Origin: Spirochaeta sp.
GTDB lineage: Bacteria; Spirochaetota; Spirochaetia; DSM-27196; Alkalispirochaetaceae
Length of the DNA: 34,281 nucleotides
NCBI GenBank assembly: GCA_007130865.1
Contig: SLRR01000247.1
Coordinates: 1-34,281 of the forward strand
Reading direction: 5' to 3'
The notes below the pieces were generated by a model, which saw only the letters and a program-made list of their open reading frames with translations, searched no databases and had not been told where the DNA came from. Below, piece by piece: positions 16,445-25,174 of this stretch; positions within the stretch are counted from its first letter, which is position 1; each line of letters starts with the position of its first letter. Both the position numbers and the translations under genes were made by a program.

Positions 16445-17218
16445 TTATCGATTCCGCATGTTTCCGGAAATCGTCTCCGCGGCGGCTTTCAGGCGGGGTA
16501 GAAGCATGGGGATCACCTCGGCGGTGAGTCGATCCTCCGGGCCGGAAATACTGATGCCCGATATTGCCAGTCCGTTCTCGTCAAGGATTGGTGTCGCCAG
16601 GCAGCGCACCTCCAGAGCAAGCTCCTGCTGGTCCACAGCGTAACCGCGGGCACGCACTTTGTCGATTTCGGCCCGGAGCGCTTCGATGGTGCCAATAGTA
16701 TTGGGCGTGAACGTGGAAAGCTTCAGCCGGGTCAGCACATCCTCCCGCTCGTGCTCGTTACAGAACGCCAGAAGCACTTTACCCACGGAGGTACAGTGGA
16801 GCGGTTCCGACTCTCCTACGGATCGGTCCAGTTGCAGGTGCGTGGCAGGGGTAGCCTTGTCTACGTACAGGACCTGGTCGTCGTACAAGACCCCGTGGTT
16901 TACCGTGAATCCCGTATCATGAGATAGCTGCAACAGCTCCCGTCGGGCGCTGTCGATCAGGTTATGGCTGTGGGGTACGGAGTTGCCGATCTCGAAGAGG
17001 TGGAACGTCAGGCGATACGTTCCGTCCGGCAGGCGCCCCACGTAGTTGAGCAGCTCCAGGGTATAGAGCATGCGATGAACCGTAGACCGGTTCAGTTCCA
17101 GGTCCACCGCGAGATCACGGGGTAATACCCGGCCTCGATCGCCGATATATTCCAGTATTTTCGCGGCGGTAACCACGGTGCTTGCCACGGGGCCTCTGTG
17201 CTCGTCGGTCTGTGTCAT
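16445..17218 (-). CDS. Second IclR-family regulator
   Basis: A 257-residue IclR-type regulator. The winged HTH covers about residues 14-75 (VVTAAKILEYIGDRG, LELNRSTVHRMLYTLELL). The effector domain follows, with HCTSVGKVLLAF and GISISGPEDRLTAEV. A longer frame begins at 17251, but the ATG at 17218 gives the normal N-terminus and overlaps the stop of the MFS transporter gene (ATGA), so translation is coupled to it. It is only about 30 bp upstream of cassette C. It may regulate the aminotransferase/MFS operon in which it sits, or share the operator with IclR1. It is clearly divergent from IclR1 in sequence, so it is not a recent duplicate. Confidence 0.9.
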   Translation of the reverse strand: MTQTDEHRGPVASTVVTAAKILEYIGDRGRVLPRDLAVDLELNRSTVHRMLYTLELLNYVGRLPDGTYRLTFHLFEIGNSVPHSHNLIDSARRELLQLSHDTGFTVNHGVLYDDQVLYVDKATPATHLQLDRSVGESEPLHCTSVGKVLLAFCNEHEREDVLTRLKLSTFTPNTIGTIEALRAEIDKVRARGYAVDQQELALEVRCLATPILDENGLAISGISISGPEDRLTAEVIPMLLPRLKAAAETISGNMRNR

Positions 17219-18417
17219 AATCGACCTTCCTGTCGTCCCGCCATTATACAAACGATTCCCGAACTTGCCAGAAGAACGAGACCAGTTCCCAGAAAAACCG
17301 GGGCCATACTGAACTGCGCGGATAACGTTCCGAAGAGAAAGATTCCCACGGCAAACCCGCCGTCGATCCAGCTTTCCTGCAGAGAGAGCGCCGTCGCGCG
17401 GAGGTCCCGGCGTGTACTGTCCACGACCCAGGCGATGAATACCGAGAGTCCCGCGTTGAAACCGATCCCTGTCAAAGCCGCGCTCAGCAGGAATACCGGC
17501 CAGGGAGCGTAATCGATCAGGAACAGTATGGCCAGGCCGGCGCCGATCGAGAAAAATATCGGAAGAATCATCGTTGCTCGGCCGTGTCGATCCGAGAGGC
17601 GTCCCAGTACCACCGCGGTGATCGCACCGGACACCGCGTAGGCGACGAAGTACACCGCGGGATTGAAGAACCAGGGATTTCCGTAAGTTGTGACAAACGT
17701 ATTTACGATGCCGCCGCCGATCGAGATGCCGAGTATCGCCGTATAGGCCGCCCGCAGATCACGAACGGTAAAAAGCGCCGCTATATCGGATGGGCGCACG
17801 CGAACCGGGGTGATCACGGGGTCACGGCGTCCCGAACGCAGGGACAGCACGAGCACGAACGAGATCGTGGATAGCGCAGCCATCACCAGGAAGAACGTAG
17901 TGAACCCGTATCGGTTGATCAGATTGTTCCCCGTAAAAGGGCCGAGAAGCGAGGCGATCGGCATGATCACGCGGTATGCACCGATCGCACTGCCGCGGTG
18001 TTCTTCCGGGGCGAGGTCAGCCACGAGGGAACTCGCCGACGAGAGGTAGGAGGCCATTCCGATCGCCTGGTATACACGGACCAGGGCCATAACGGTCAGG
18101 TTTGGTGCGTAAAGCAGCAGAATGTTGGCGGAAGCAAACGCGAACGCTCCCACAGCGAGAGCGAGCCGACGCCCATGAACATCCGCCAGTGGTCCGAAAT
18201 AGAAGCGAAGGATCACTGCGGAGACCGCAAAGATCGTCGTGTGCAGTCCCACGGTAAACGTGTCGCCTCCCCGGTACTGTATGTACAGCGGCACCAGGGA
18301 GAACGACACGAGCACCTGGCTCAGAATGAAGAGGGAGGCGAGAAACACTCTGACCATGTCCGGCTGGAGCAGCACGGCTCGCAGGCCAGGCGTCGGGGCT
18401 CCCTCCTCGCATTTCAT
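17215..18417 (-). CDS. MFS transporter of the ectoine island
   Basis: A 400-residue major facilitator with about 12 membrane segments. The loop between segments 2 and 3 shows GPLADVHGRRLALAVGA, matching the MFS G-x-x-x-D-R/H-x-G-R-R signature, and the equivalent in the second half is LGRLSDRHGRATMILP. The central charged loop is near residues 190-215. It starts at ATG 18417, 13 bp after the aminotransferase gene, and is coupled to iclR2 by a 4-bp overlap. Its place in an operon with a regulator and next to doeA2-eutBC makes it the best transporter candidate for ectoine, hydroxyectoine or a related compound, but export of a product is equally possible. Confidence 0.85.
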   Translation of the reverse strand: MKCEEGAPTPGLRAVLLQPDMVRVFLASLFILSQVLVSFSLVPLYIQYRGGDTFTVGLHTTIFAVSAVILRFYFGPLADVHGRRLALAVGAFAFASANILLLYAPNLTVMALVRVYQAIGMASYLSSASSLVADLAPEEHRGSAIGAYRVIMPIASLLGPFTGNNLINRYGFTTFFLVMAALSTISFVLVLSLRSGRRDPVITPVRVRPSDIAALFTVRDLRAAYTAILGISIGGGIVNTFVTTYGNPWFFNPAVYFVAYAVSGAITAVVLGRLSDRHGRATMILPIFFSIGAGLAILFLIDYAPWPVFLLSAALTGIGFNAGLSVFIAWVVDSTRRDLRATALSLQESWIDGGFAVGIFLFGTLSAQFSMAPVFLGTGLVLLASSGIVCIMAGRQEGRL

Positions 18418-18430
18418 CGGCGGCTCCGGG

Positions 18431-19744
18431 TTATCCGGTCTTTTTCATGGACGCCAGGATTTCACGGTACAGCTCCGGGATCTTGTCCAGGTCGATGGCG
18501 GCAAAGGCCACGCGCAGGTACCGGTCCTCTATCGAGATCGTACCGATCCCTTTCTCGTGGAGGAGCTTCAGGCGAAGCGCTTCGGCGCCACCCTCCAACA
18601 GTTCAAACGCCATGAAGTACCCGGAGTTGAAGGGGAGTACCCGGACATTCGCAGGTAGTTCCGCGGATGCCAGAATCTCTTTTACCGCCAGGTATCGCTT
18701 CTTGAGCTCATCAAACGCGAGCTGTTTCTCCTGCTGGTACGTCTCGCTCTTGATCGCGTGAATCATCAGGCTCTGCCCGGGACGACTGCAGTTGGAAACC
18801 GCAGCTCGGATCGCGCCCATGCCTTTCTTGACCAGAGCTTCGTACTGCTCGGTGGTTGCTCCGCCGGCGGAGAACGTGATGAACCCAACCCGGAAACCCC
18901 AGGTGAGGTCTTCCTTGGTTCCCCCGTCGACCTTTGCAGCCAGGATATTCGGGTGCACATCGGCGAGCTCGTTGAAGAGCGAAGAGGTGTAGGTTCCCGG
19001 TTCGTAGAAGAGGCCGAAGTAGGCGTCGTCATGAATCACCAGTAGTTTAATGCCCTCGTCGGCGATCGCCAGAAGCCGGTCGCGCAGCGCCGCTGCTTCC
19101 TGTTGCGTGGGAGAGTATCCTGTAGGATTGTTGGGGAAATTGAGGATCAGCGTTGCCCGTCCGTTGTGGACCGACTCGCGCACCGTCGTTTCCAGTGCAT
19201 CAAGATCCAGGCCCGGTGCACCGTCGCCCTTCTTGAAAAGCGGGAACGTGGCCAGCGTTCCCTGACGGCGACCGGCGACGATCAGGCGGTAGTTCCCCCA
19301 GAACATGTCCGCTACGACCACCGGAGCGCCTACCTCGACGAACATATCCGCCAGGACCGAGATACCCGCGGTCAGTCCCGGTACGACCAGCGGAAGAGAT
19401 ACGTTCTTGTCCGCTATCGCCGGGTTCTTCCGGATGATCTGCTCCTTCCAGAGCTTGCGCAACTCCGGGACGCCGCCGGTGGGAGCGTAGGAGTAGATCT
19501 CCTCGGGCTGCAGGTTGGCAAGGTGGCGGTGTACCGAGGGCAGGAACATCGGTTGTCCCCCGGAGTACGCCATGCCGACCGTAGCGTTGAAGCGGTGGGC
19601 GTGCTCTTTTGCTTCGGCGGACTGGGAAATTATTCCCTTGGGAAAGTAAAATCGCTTTCCGAAGTCCGAAAGCAGGTCCATGATCACGCTGCCTTCCAGA
19701 ATCTCGTTCAATTCCCGCGCAAGCGGCGGAATCTCGTTTTTCAT
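18431..19744 (-). CDS. Class I/II aminotransferase
   Basis: A 437-residue fold-type I PLP aminotransferase. Motifs are SYAPTGGVPELRKLW near 85-99, NFPNNPTGYSPT at 202-213, the cofactor residues D239/D240 and Y242 in VIHDDAYFGLF, the PLP lysine K277 in GGTKED and R285 in WGFRVGF. AGGAGG precedes the ATG at 19744. It is the first of three tightly packed genes with the MFS transporter and iclR2. The substrate is not evident; in this setting aspartate (giving oxaloacetate from the ectoine-derived aspartate) is a sensible guess, while other amino-acid aminotransferase roles remain open. Confidence 0.87.
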   Translation of the reverse strand: MKNEIPPLARELNEILEGSVIMDLLSDFGKRFYFPKGIISQSAEAKEHAHRFNATVGMAYSGGQPMFLPSVHRHLANLQPEEIYSYAPTGGVPELRKLWKEQIIRKNPAIADKNVSLPLVVPGLTAGISVLADMFVEVGAPVVVADMFWGNYRLIVAGRRQGTLATFPLFKKGDGAPGLDLDALETTVRESVHNGRATLILNFPNNPTGYSPTQQEAAALRDRLLAIADEGIKLLVIHDDAYFGLFYEPGTYTSSLFNELADVHPNILAAKVDGGTKEDLTWGFRVGFITFSAGGATTEQYEALVKKGMGAIRAAVSNCSRPGQSLMIHAIKSETYQQEKQLAFDELKKRYLAVKEILASAELPANVRVLPFNSGYFMAFELLEGGAEALRLKLLHEKGIGTISIEDRYLRVAFAAIDLDKIPELYREILASMKKTG

Positions 19745-19770
19745 CGTTTATTCCTCCTGAGATGAATTGG

Positions 19771-20424
19771 TCAACCGACTATATTCAGCTTTATTAGGCC
19801 GTCGTATATGAACTGTATCGCCAGGGCCGAGAGAATCAGTCCCATCAAACGCTGGATCACCGATACCCCGGTCTCCCGAAGAACACGGAGTATTACCGTG
19901 CTCGCGGACATTGTGATAAAGCATACGAACAGTGCTACCGCTACCGCGAGGAGAAGAATCCCCGCGGTGAAATAGGTATCCGTGGACTCCACCGAGAATA
20001 TCAGGATCGTGGTGATCGTACCGGGGCCGGACAGTATCGGAACCGCCAGGGGAAAGACGCTGTAATCTTCCCGGGGCTCCGACTCCCGGCGGGAGGTTTT
20101 TGTGCGCTGTCGATGCCCCAGGAGCAAGTCCAGTGAGATTATGAAAAAGAGAATGCCTCCGGCAATGAAAAACGACCCCGGCAGGATGCCGAGAAAGGTG
20201 AGAATCGTCTCTCCGGCGACGATGAAGAACGCCAGAATAAAGAACGCCACCAGGAGGGATTTCACTTTGGTCTTCCGGCGACGCTCCCGCTCCATCCCGT
20301 CGGTGAGAGAGAGAAAGATCGGGATCAGGCCGATCGGATCAATGAGAATGAGAACGGTGAGAAAGACGGTGAAGACCTGGGCGAACACGCGATCCACGAT
20401 AGACCAAGGTATGTCCGTCGTCAA
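19771..20424 (-). CDS. MarC-family integral membrane protein
   Basis: A small (~217 residues) six-segment membrane protein of the MarC family (also called NAAT, putative neutral amino-acid transporter). The first segment ends in the characteristic LIDPIGLIPIFLSLT, and the second half contains FPLAVPILSGPGTITTILI, both family hallmarks. The charged loop RQRTKTSRRESEPRED separates the two halves. The start is uncertain: TTG at 20424, or in-frame GTG codons 27 and 36 bp downstream, which would shorten the N-terminus to the usual MarC length. It is divergent from the gene at 20509 and ends 26 bp before the aminotransferase gene. The physiological role of MarC proteins is unsettled. Confidence 0.88.
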   Translation of the reverse strand: MTTDIPWSIVDRVFAQVFTVFLTVLILIDPIGLIPIFLSLTDGMERERRRKTKVKSLLVAFFILAFFIVAGETILTFLGILPGSFFIAGGILFFIISLDLLLGHRQRTKTSRRESEPREDYSVFPLAVPILSGPGTITTILIFSVESTDTYFTAGILLLAVAVALFVCFITMSASTVILRVLRETGVSVIQRLMGLILSALAIQFIYDGLIKLNIVG

Positions 20425-20436
20425 CTCCCGGTTTCA

Positions 20437-20465
20437 TTGCGCGGTGATCGCTGCGGGAGTATACT
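20437..20465 (+). promoter_or_regulatory. Probable promoter for the Cys-rich protein / sigma-54 activator unit
   Basis: TTGCGC (20437-20442), 17 bp, then TATACT (20460-20465). The -10 box lies inside the palindrome AGTATACT, so a divergent -10 for marC is also possible. Its position downstream of an alternative upstream start supports the ATG at 20509 as the start of the next gene. Confidence 0.45.
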
Positions 20466-20508
20466 GAAACGTGTCGATGATTTGAGTCTTGAAAACAGGA
20501 GAGGAAGA

Positions 20509-21051
20509 ATGGAACTCCAGCACAAAGAGATCCCGGTAGAGTTTCTGCAACGGTTACCGGAAGGCATCAAGATCGTGAAACGCCATGGGAAAGAGTTCAT
20601 GGTAGTGGAGAGCGTCTTCGGGCCCAACGGCGAGGACCTGGTATCCCGTTCGGTACATATCCATGGTGAACCGACGTTGCGACTGGGTGTGACGATCGGT
20701 AACCGAACGGGGATGATCTTCGTTGATTCGTTCTGGGGAAGTCACGCGAAGCTTTATAGTTTCGTTCCGGACGACGCCCACGAAAACGCCGAAGTGAATG
20801 CGTTTGTTCCGGAAACAGGGGCTTCGCTCATGGCGGATCGGGAATGTGATATCCAGGGATGCGATTGCAAGCGATCGATCCTGCTCAATCTACCGGACGG
20901 CCGGAGCAAGGTCTATGTCTGCGCCCGCCTGGGTTGTCCCGGACACTCGATCGATCTGGCGGATATGCCGTCGGAGGTAGCGAAGTCGGTGGGAAGTATA
21001 AACTTCTTTGGTGTCGGCAGCCTGGATGAATCGTGGTTTGACGAATTCTGA
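20509..21051 (+). CDS. Conserved protein of unknown function with a cysteine cluster
   Basis: A 180-residue soluble protein I do not recognise functionally. The first ~110 residues look like a mixed alpha/beta domain without membrane segments. Residues ~118-150 hold a cysteine cluster, [10 protein letters not shown] followed by CARLGCPGH, a spacing that could bind zinc or an Fe-S centre. GAGGAAG precedes the ATG at 20509; a longer frame starts at 20437 but overlaps the promoter. The next gene, a sigma-54 activator, begins inside its 3' end (26-bp overlap), so the two are expressed together. A role in sensing or modulating that activator, for example redox or metal input, is a guess from position only. 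Confidence 0.8.
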   Translation: MELQHKEIPVEFLQRLPEGIKIVKRHGKEFMVVESVFGPNGEDLVSRSVHIHGEPTLRLGVTIGNRTGMIFVDSFWGSHAKLYSFVPDDAHENAEVNAFVPETGASLMADRECDIQGCDCKRSILLNLPDGRSKVYVCARLGCPGHSIDLADMPSEVAKSVGSINFFGVGSLDESWFDEF

Positions 21052-22789
21052 AACCGGTGACACCATACGGCAGCTGGAACTGATCTTTGACTCCACTCAC
21101 GATGGGATCATAGCGGTAGACCGCGAGGAGCGGATTACGCTCTTCAATCGCGCCGCGGAGGAGATCATCCGGTGCCGTGCCTCCGACTCGATCGGTCGCC
21201 GGATCCGGGACGTTGTCCCTTCCACGCGTCTGCCCGTGGTACTCGCCACGGGAAAAGCGGAGCTCAACTGGAAGCACGCTTTGGATCACACCAGCATCAT
21301 TACGACACGGATACCGATGGTGGATGACGCCGGCGATACTGTTGGTGCGTTCGCGGTATTCCGGGACGTGACGCACGTGGTGGAACTGGCCGAGGAGGTA
21401 ACCAACCTCCGGGAAATGCGCATCATGTGGGAGGCGATCTTCAATTCCACGCAGGATGCGATCTCCGTGGTAGACGCGAACGGCATACAGGTCTCGGTAA
21501 ATCCCGCCTATACGCGCGTAACGGGGTTTCCCGAGGATGGGGTTATCGGCCAGCCCTGCACGGTAGACATCGCCGAGGGAGAGAGCATCCACCTTCGGGT
21601 GCTGTCCACGAAGAAGCCGATTACCGGGGTGCGGCTTAAAGTGGGACCGCACGGCAAGGAGGTGATCGTCGACGCGGCACCGATCGTCGTGAATGGTGAG
21701 GTCCGGGGCAGCGTCGCCGTGATCAAGGACCTGTCGGAGATTCTGCGACTTACCTCGGAACTCCGTCGGGCGCAGCAACTGATCCGGAAGCTGGAAGCCC
21801 GGTACGAGTTTGAGGATCTCGTGGGAAAAGAACCGGTATTCCAGCACGCCATGGAAAAAGCACGGGTTGCCGCCACCGTACCCGCCACGGTATTGCTACA
21901 GGGGGAGAGTGGAACTGGAAAGGAACTGCTCGCCCACGCGATCCACAACGCCAGTGACCGCTACGCGGCCAAGTTCGTTCGGGTCAACTGCGCCTCCCTG
22001 AGCGAGGGAGTTCTGGAGAGCGAACTTTTCGGCTACGAAGACGGCGCGTTTACGGGTGCCCGGAAGGGCGGAAAGATCGGTCTCTTTGAGGAAGCCCACG
22101 GGGGTACGATCTTTCTTGACGAGATCGGGCTGATGGGACTCTCCACGCAGGCAAAACTGCTCCGGGTTCTGCAGGAAGGCGAGGTGCGTCGTGTCGGGGG
22201 AACCACCACCACGCCGATCGACGTTCGGGTGGTGGCCGCCACCAACGTGGATCTGCTCCAGGCGATGCAGGAAGGACAGTTCCGGGAAGACCTGTACTAC
22301 CGACTCAACGTAATCCCCGTGGAGATTCCCGCACTGCGGGAACACCGCGCCGACATTCCACTGCTCGCGTCCCACTTCATCAAGCGGATAAACCAGGAGT
22401 ACGGACGTGCCGTTTCCGGTATCGCGCCGCAGGCAATGAGCCGCCTGATGAGCTACAGCTGGCCGGGAAACGCCCGGGAGCTGGAGAACGTGTTGCGCCA
22501 GGCGATCATAAACATGGGGGTCTACGAGGCGATCATCGGCGAAAACCATTTGCCGGCTCTGCCCCGCGACCGAGAACCGTCGGGTCTCGGTGCGGGCCCG
22601 GGATGCGCCGACCCGGAGGAACCGGGGATCGCGCCCCTCCGAGAGGTGCTCTCGGAACGGGAGGCGCGTCACATCGCCCGAGCGCTGGAACTCTGTGGCG
22701 GAAATCGCACGCACACCGCGGAAAGACTGGGGATATCCGTCCGCAGTCTGCAATACAAGATCAGAGAACACGGACTGGGCCGCAATTAA
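21026..22789 (+). CDS. Sigma-54-dependent activator with two PAS domains
   Basis: An enhancer-binding protein of 587 residues. Two PAS domains occupy about residues 10-115 and 135-240 ([33 protein letters not shown]). A short coiled linker leads to the AAA+ domain with Walker A GESGTGKE (293-300), the sigma-54 contact loop GAFTGA (340-345) and Walker [11 protein letters not shown] (359-368). The C-terminal Fis-type helix-turn-helix ends in [16 protein letters not shown]. There is no receiver or membrane domain, so it senses a cytosolic ligand. The ATG at 21026 lies inside the preceding gene; an upstream TTG at 21008 is possible. It is followed by the sigma-54 promoter of buk-vor-ptb and is the obvious candidate to activate it. 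Confidence 0.95.
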   Translation: MNRGLTNSETGDTIRQLELIFDSTHDGIIAVDREERITLFNRAAEEIIRCRASDSIGRRIRDVVPSTRLPVVLATGKAELNWKHALDHTSIITTRIPMVDDAGDTVGAFAVFRDVTHVVELAEEVTNLREMRIMWEAIFNSTQDAISVVDANGIQVSVNPAYTRVTGFPEDGVIGQPCTVDIAEGESIHLRVLSTKKPITGVRLKVGPHGKEVIVDAAPIVVNGEVRGSVAVIKDLSEILRLTSELRRAQQLIRKLEARYEFEDLVGKEPVFQHAMEKARVAATVPATVLLQGESGTGKELLAHAIHNASDRYAAKFVRVNCASLSEGVLESELFGYEDGAFTGARKGGKIGLFEEAHGGTIFLDEIGLMGLSTQAKLLRVLQEGEVRRVGGTTTTPIDVRVVAATNVDLLQAMQEGQFREDLYYRLNVIPVEIPALREHRADIPLLASHFIKRINQEYGRAVSGIAPQAMSRLMSYSWPGNARELENVLRQAIINMGVYEAIIGENHLPALPRDREPSGLGAGPGCADPEEPGIAPLREVLSEREARHIARALELCGGNRTHTAERLGISVRSLQYKIREHGLGRN

Positions 22790-22952
22790 TTGCGCTATTT
22801 GCCATTGAAGTGCAAGATGCTGCGCGCAAAATATTTCGCAACTCGCTACGGATTGAGAAATGTGAGCGGCGGATACCGGGCTCATACAGAAACCGGCGCA
22901 GCGTTAAAAACTGACAGAAACAGTATAAATTAACCAACTGTCTATAACGCAA
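22790..22952. promoter_or_regulatory. Candidate upstream activator sites for the sigma-54 promoter
   Basis: Three TTGCG-N2-AT half-sites lie in the 280-bp gap: TTGCGCTATTT on plus (22790-22800), TTGCGAAATAT on minus (22841-22831) and TTGCGTTATAG on minus (22952-22942). The second overlaps an imperfect palindrome GCGCAAAATATTTCGC (22824-22839). The distances of about 90-250 bp to the promoter are suitable for enhancer sites. Otherwise the gap shows nothing but the sigma-54 promoter at its end. Confidence 0.35.
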
Positions 22953-23039
22953 ATGGTTACGACGCCGGATGATTCTGTGGTTCTGAACGTATAGGGAGAA
23001 CCGGTAGAAACCGGGCGGTGATTTCTCCGGCGACGACTT

Positions 23040-23055
23040 TGGCACGGAAATTGCT
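23040..23055 (+). promoter_or_regulatory. Sigma-54 (-24/-12) promoter of buk-vor-ptb
   Basis: TGGCAC-GGAAA-TTGCT is a full match to the sigma-54 consensus TGGCAC-N5-TTGCW, with GG at 23041-23042 and GC at 23053-23054. The expected start of transcription is about 23066, only about 4 nt before the ATG of buk at 23070. Confidence 0.93.
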
Positions 23056-23069
23056 CATAGTTTATCGTT

Positions 23070-24167
23070 ATGAGTGAATCGCAACGTGATTACACGATAC
23101 TTGTGATTAATCCCGGGTCGACCTCGACCAAAACCGCGGTCTTCCGGAACGACCGTAGCGTCTTTGAGTTGAACATCCACCATCCTACGGAAGAACTCGA
23201 GCAGTATCCCCGCATGAGCGACCAGTACCCGCCGAGAATGGAGGCGATCCTGAAAGCTCTGGACGACGCCGGTATCGGAGTAGATAGTCTGGACGCCGTG
23301 GTGGGTCGAGGCGGGCTCATTCACCCCGTCCAGGGCGGGACGTACGCGGTGAACGAGCTGATGCTGGAAGATCTCCGCGTGGGTGTTCTCGGGGAGCATG
23401 CCTCCAACCTGGGCGGGATCATCGCCTGGGAGATCGCTCGGAAACGGGGAATCCCCAGTTTTATCGTGGATCCTGTCGTAGTGGACGAGCTGGACACGCC
23501 GGCGCGGTATTCGGGAGTGCCGGAACTGCCGCGACAGAGCATCTTTCACGCACTTAATCAGAAAGCAGTAGCCCGTCGTGCCGCCGCGTCCAGGGGCGGT
23601 CGGTACGAGGATTATAACTTCATCATTGTTCACCTCGGCGGGGGAATAACCGTGGGCGCCCACAGGAAAGGCCGCGTCGTGGACGTGAACGACGGACTCA
23701 ACGGTGAGGGTCCGTTCACCCCGGAGCGCAGCGGAGCGATTCCGGCGTTGCCGTTGGTGAAGATGTGCTTCTCCGGAGATTACACTCAGTCCGAGATCAG
23801 GAAAAAGATAAAAGGTCACGGTGGGCTCGTAGCGTATCTTGGTTCCAACGACGGGAGAGAGATCGCCCGACGGGTCGACGCCGGCGACGATGTTGCCCGG
23901 GAGGTATTTCACGCGATGGCGTACCAGGTAGCCAAGGAAGTCGGAGCAATGGCTGCCGTCCTGGAAGGCGCGGTCCACGCGATCCTCGTCACCGGCGGAC
24001 TTGCGTACAACGAACAGTTCTGTCGATGGATCGAGAAACGAGTCGCTTTTATCGCACCGGTGGAACGACACCCCGGTGAAGGAGAGATGATCGCTCTGGC
24101 GGAAGGCGCGCTCCGCGTTCTCATGGGTGAGGACAAACCCCGGGAGTACCGGGGAGCTCTGGAGTGA
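23070..24167 (+). CDS. buk: Butyrate / branched-chain fatty acid kinase
   Basis: A 365-residue acetokinase-family enzyme that makes ATP from butyryl-phosphate or branched acyl-phosphates. The N-terminal phosphate-binding motif is VINPGSTSTKTAVF, the central glycine-rich loop is IIVHLGGGITVGAHRKG, and the C-terminal motif is ILVTGGLAYNEQF. The length matches Buk. It is the first gene behind the sigma-54 promoter and no ribosome binding site precedes the ATG at 23070; the upstream in-frame stop (TAG at 23058) excludes a longer start. With ptb and the 2-oxoacid oxidoreductase in the same operon, isobutyrate, isovalerate or 2-methylbutyrate formation from branched-chain amino acids is likely. Confidence 0.93.
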   Translation: MSESQRDYTILVINPGSTSTKTAVFRNDRSVFELNIHHPTEELEQYPRMSDQYPPRMEAILKALDDAGIGVDSLDAVVGRGGLIHPVQGGTYAVNELMLEDLRVGVLGEHASNLGGIIAWEIARKRGIPSFIVDPVVVDELDTPARYSGVPELPRQSIFHALNQKAVARRAAASRGGRYEDYNFIIVHLGGGITVGAHRKGRVVDVNDGLNGEGPFTPERSGAIPALPLVKMCFSGDYTQSEIRKKIKGHGGLVAYLGSNDGREIARRVDAGDDVAREVFHAMAYQVAKEVGAMAAVLEGAVHAILVTGGLAYNEQFCRWIEKRVAFIAPVERHPGEGEMIALAEGALRVLMGEDKPREYRGALE

Positions 24168-24919
24168 CAACGATGAACGGCATAAACGGTGACGGACCGG
24201 GCAAGCGTGTAACGATCGTTACCGGCCACTACGGGAGCGGCAAGAGCGAGTTCTCCGTTAATCTGGCGCTACGCTATCGGGCAGAACTGTCATCCGGCGG
24301 GAACGGACACGCCCCGGCGGAGGACACAGCGAACGAATTAACCGTGGCCCTCGCCGACGTGGACGTGGTAAATCCCTATTTCCGTTCGCGGGAACAGCGG
24401 GCACTCCTGGAATCCCATGGTATCCGGGTGGTGGGTAACCAGCTTGGAATCGACAGTGGAGTGGATCTCCCCTCGGTATCACCCGAGGTTTACAGCCTGG
24501 TGCGTGACAAATACGTCCGGTTGATCCTGGACACCGGCGGAGATCCCGTGGGGGCGCGTCTCCTGGGAACGGTTCGCCGACTCCTGGATCCGTTCGATTC
24601 GGAAGTACTCTGCGTGGTGAACGGCTCACGGCCGGAAACATCCGACGCGGAGCGCGCGATAGCGATGATTCGGAGTATCGAAGCGGCAGCGGGTCTCGCC
24701 GTGACGGGGCTGGTGAACAATACCCACATGCTGGAGCACACGGGACGGGATCATATCCTCGAGGGAGACCGCTTGTGCCGGGAGATCCGCGAACGCACGG
24801 AGATTCCCGTGCGGTACGTTGGAGTCCCCCGGTGGGTCGAGCTGGACAACGACGAAGTAGCGGGTCGGATGATTCCGATCGAGATGTACCTGCGGGAAAG
24901 CTGGATGGTTACCCCCTGA
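24164..24919 (+). CDS. P-loop ATPase (MinD/CobQ-like) within the vor operon
   Basis: A 251-residue nucleotide-binding protein. Walker A is TGHYGSGKSEFSVNLA near residues 20-35, ADVDVVNPYFRSREQ follows, and Walker B-like LDTGGDPVGA lies near residue 125, all in the style of the SIMIBI (MinD/CobQ/ArsA) class. The GTG at 24164 overlaps the buk stop (GTGA); an ATG at 24173 is an alternative start. It sits between buk and vorD. Proteins of this type accompany 2-oxoacid:ferredoxin oxidoreductase genes in other anaerobes as I recall, but no function is established; maturation or Fe-S loading of the oxidoreductase is a speculation. Confidence 0.82.
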   Translation: MTTMNGINGDGPGKRVTIVTGHYGSGKSEFSVNLALRYRAELSSGGNGHAPAEDTANELTVALADVDVVNPYFRSREQRALLESHGIRVVGNQLGIDSGVDLPSVSPEVYSLVRDKYVRLILDTGGDPVGARLLGTVRRLLDPFDSEVLCVVNGSRPETSDAERAIAMIRSIEAAAGLAVTGLVNNTHMLEHTGRDHILEGDRLCREIRERTEIPVRYVGVPRWVELDNDEVAGRMIPIEMYLRESWMVTP

Positions 24920-24939
24920 GGGTGAAAGAGGGAGGAATT

Positions 24940-25164
24940 ATGGCACGAGTACAGGGATCTGTTTCCTTTGATACGGATAGGTGCAAAGGGTGTGAGCTCT
25001 GCACCACGGTATGCCCGGTGGATATCATCGTGATCGATACCCGGCGGATCAACAAAAAAGGGTACAACCCCGCCACGGTTACCGATCCGGGTAAGTGTAT
25101 TGCCTGCGGCAACTGCGCGATGATCTGCCCGGACCTGGTTATCCGGGTCGAACGAGTAGCGTGA
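24940..25164 (+). CDS. vorD: 2-Oxoacid:ferredoxin oxidoreductase, delta (ferredoxin-like) subunit
   Basis: A 74-residue 2[4Fe-4S] ferredoxin subunit. Cysteines C15-C18-C21-C25 and C53-C56-C59-C63 form two CxxCxxCxxxCP motifs. It passes electrons from the thiamine centre to external ferredoxin. A longer in-frame start at 24775 lies inside the ATPase gene; GGAGG (24931-24935) marks the ATG at 24940. First of four consecutive vor subunit genes. Confidence 0.95.
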   Translation: MARVQGSVSFDTDRCKGCELCTTVCPVDIIVIDTRRINKKGYNPATVTDPGKCIACGNCAMICPDLVIRVERVA

Positions 25165-25174
25165 GGAGTTCAGT

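Noticed and set aside
16445-17251. Longer start of iclR2 at 17251
   Set aside because: The extra 11 residues lie inside the MFS transporter gene; the ATG at 17218 in an ATGA overlap gives the usual IclR N-terminus.
24775-25164. Longer 129-residue version of the ferredoxin gene
   Set aside because: The extension overlaps the ATPase gene out of frame; GGAGG before the ATG at 24940 and the normal 74-residue size support the short form.
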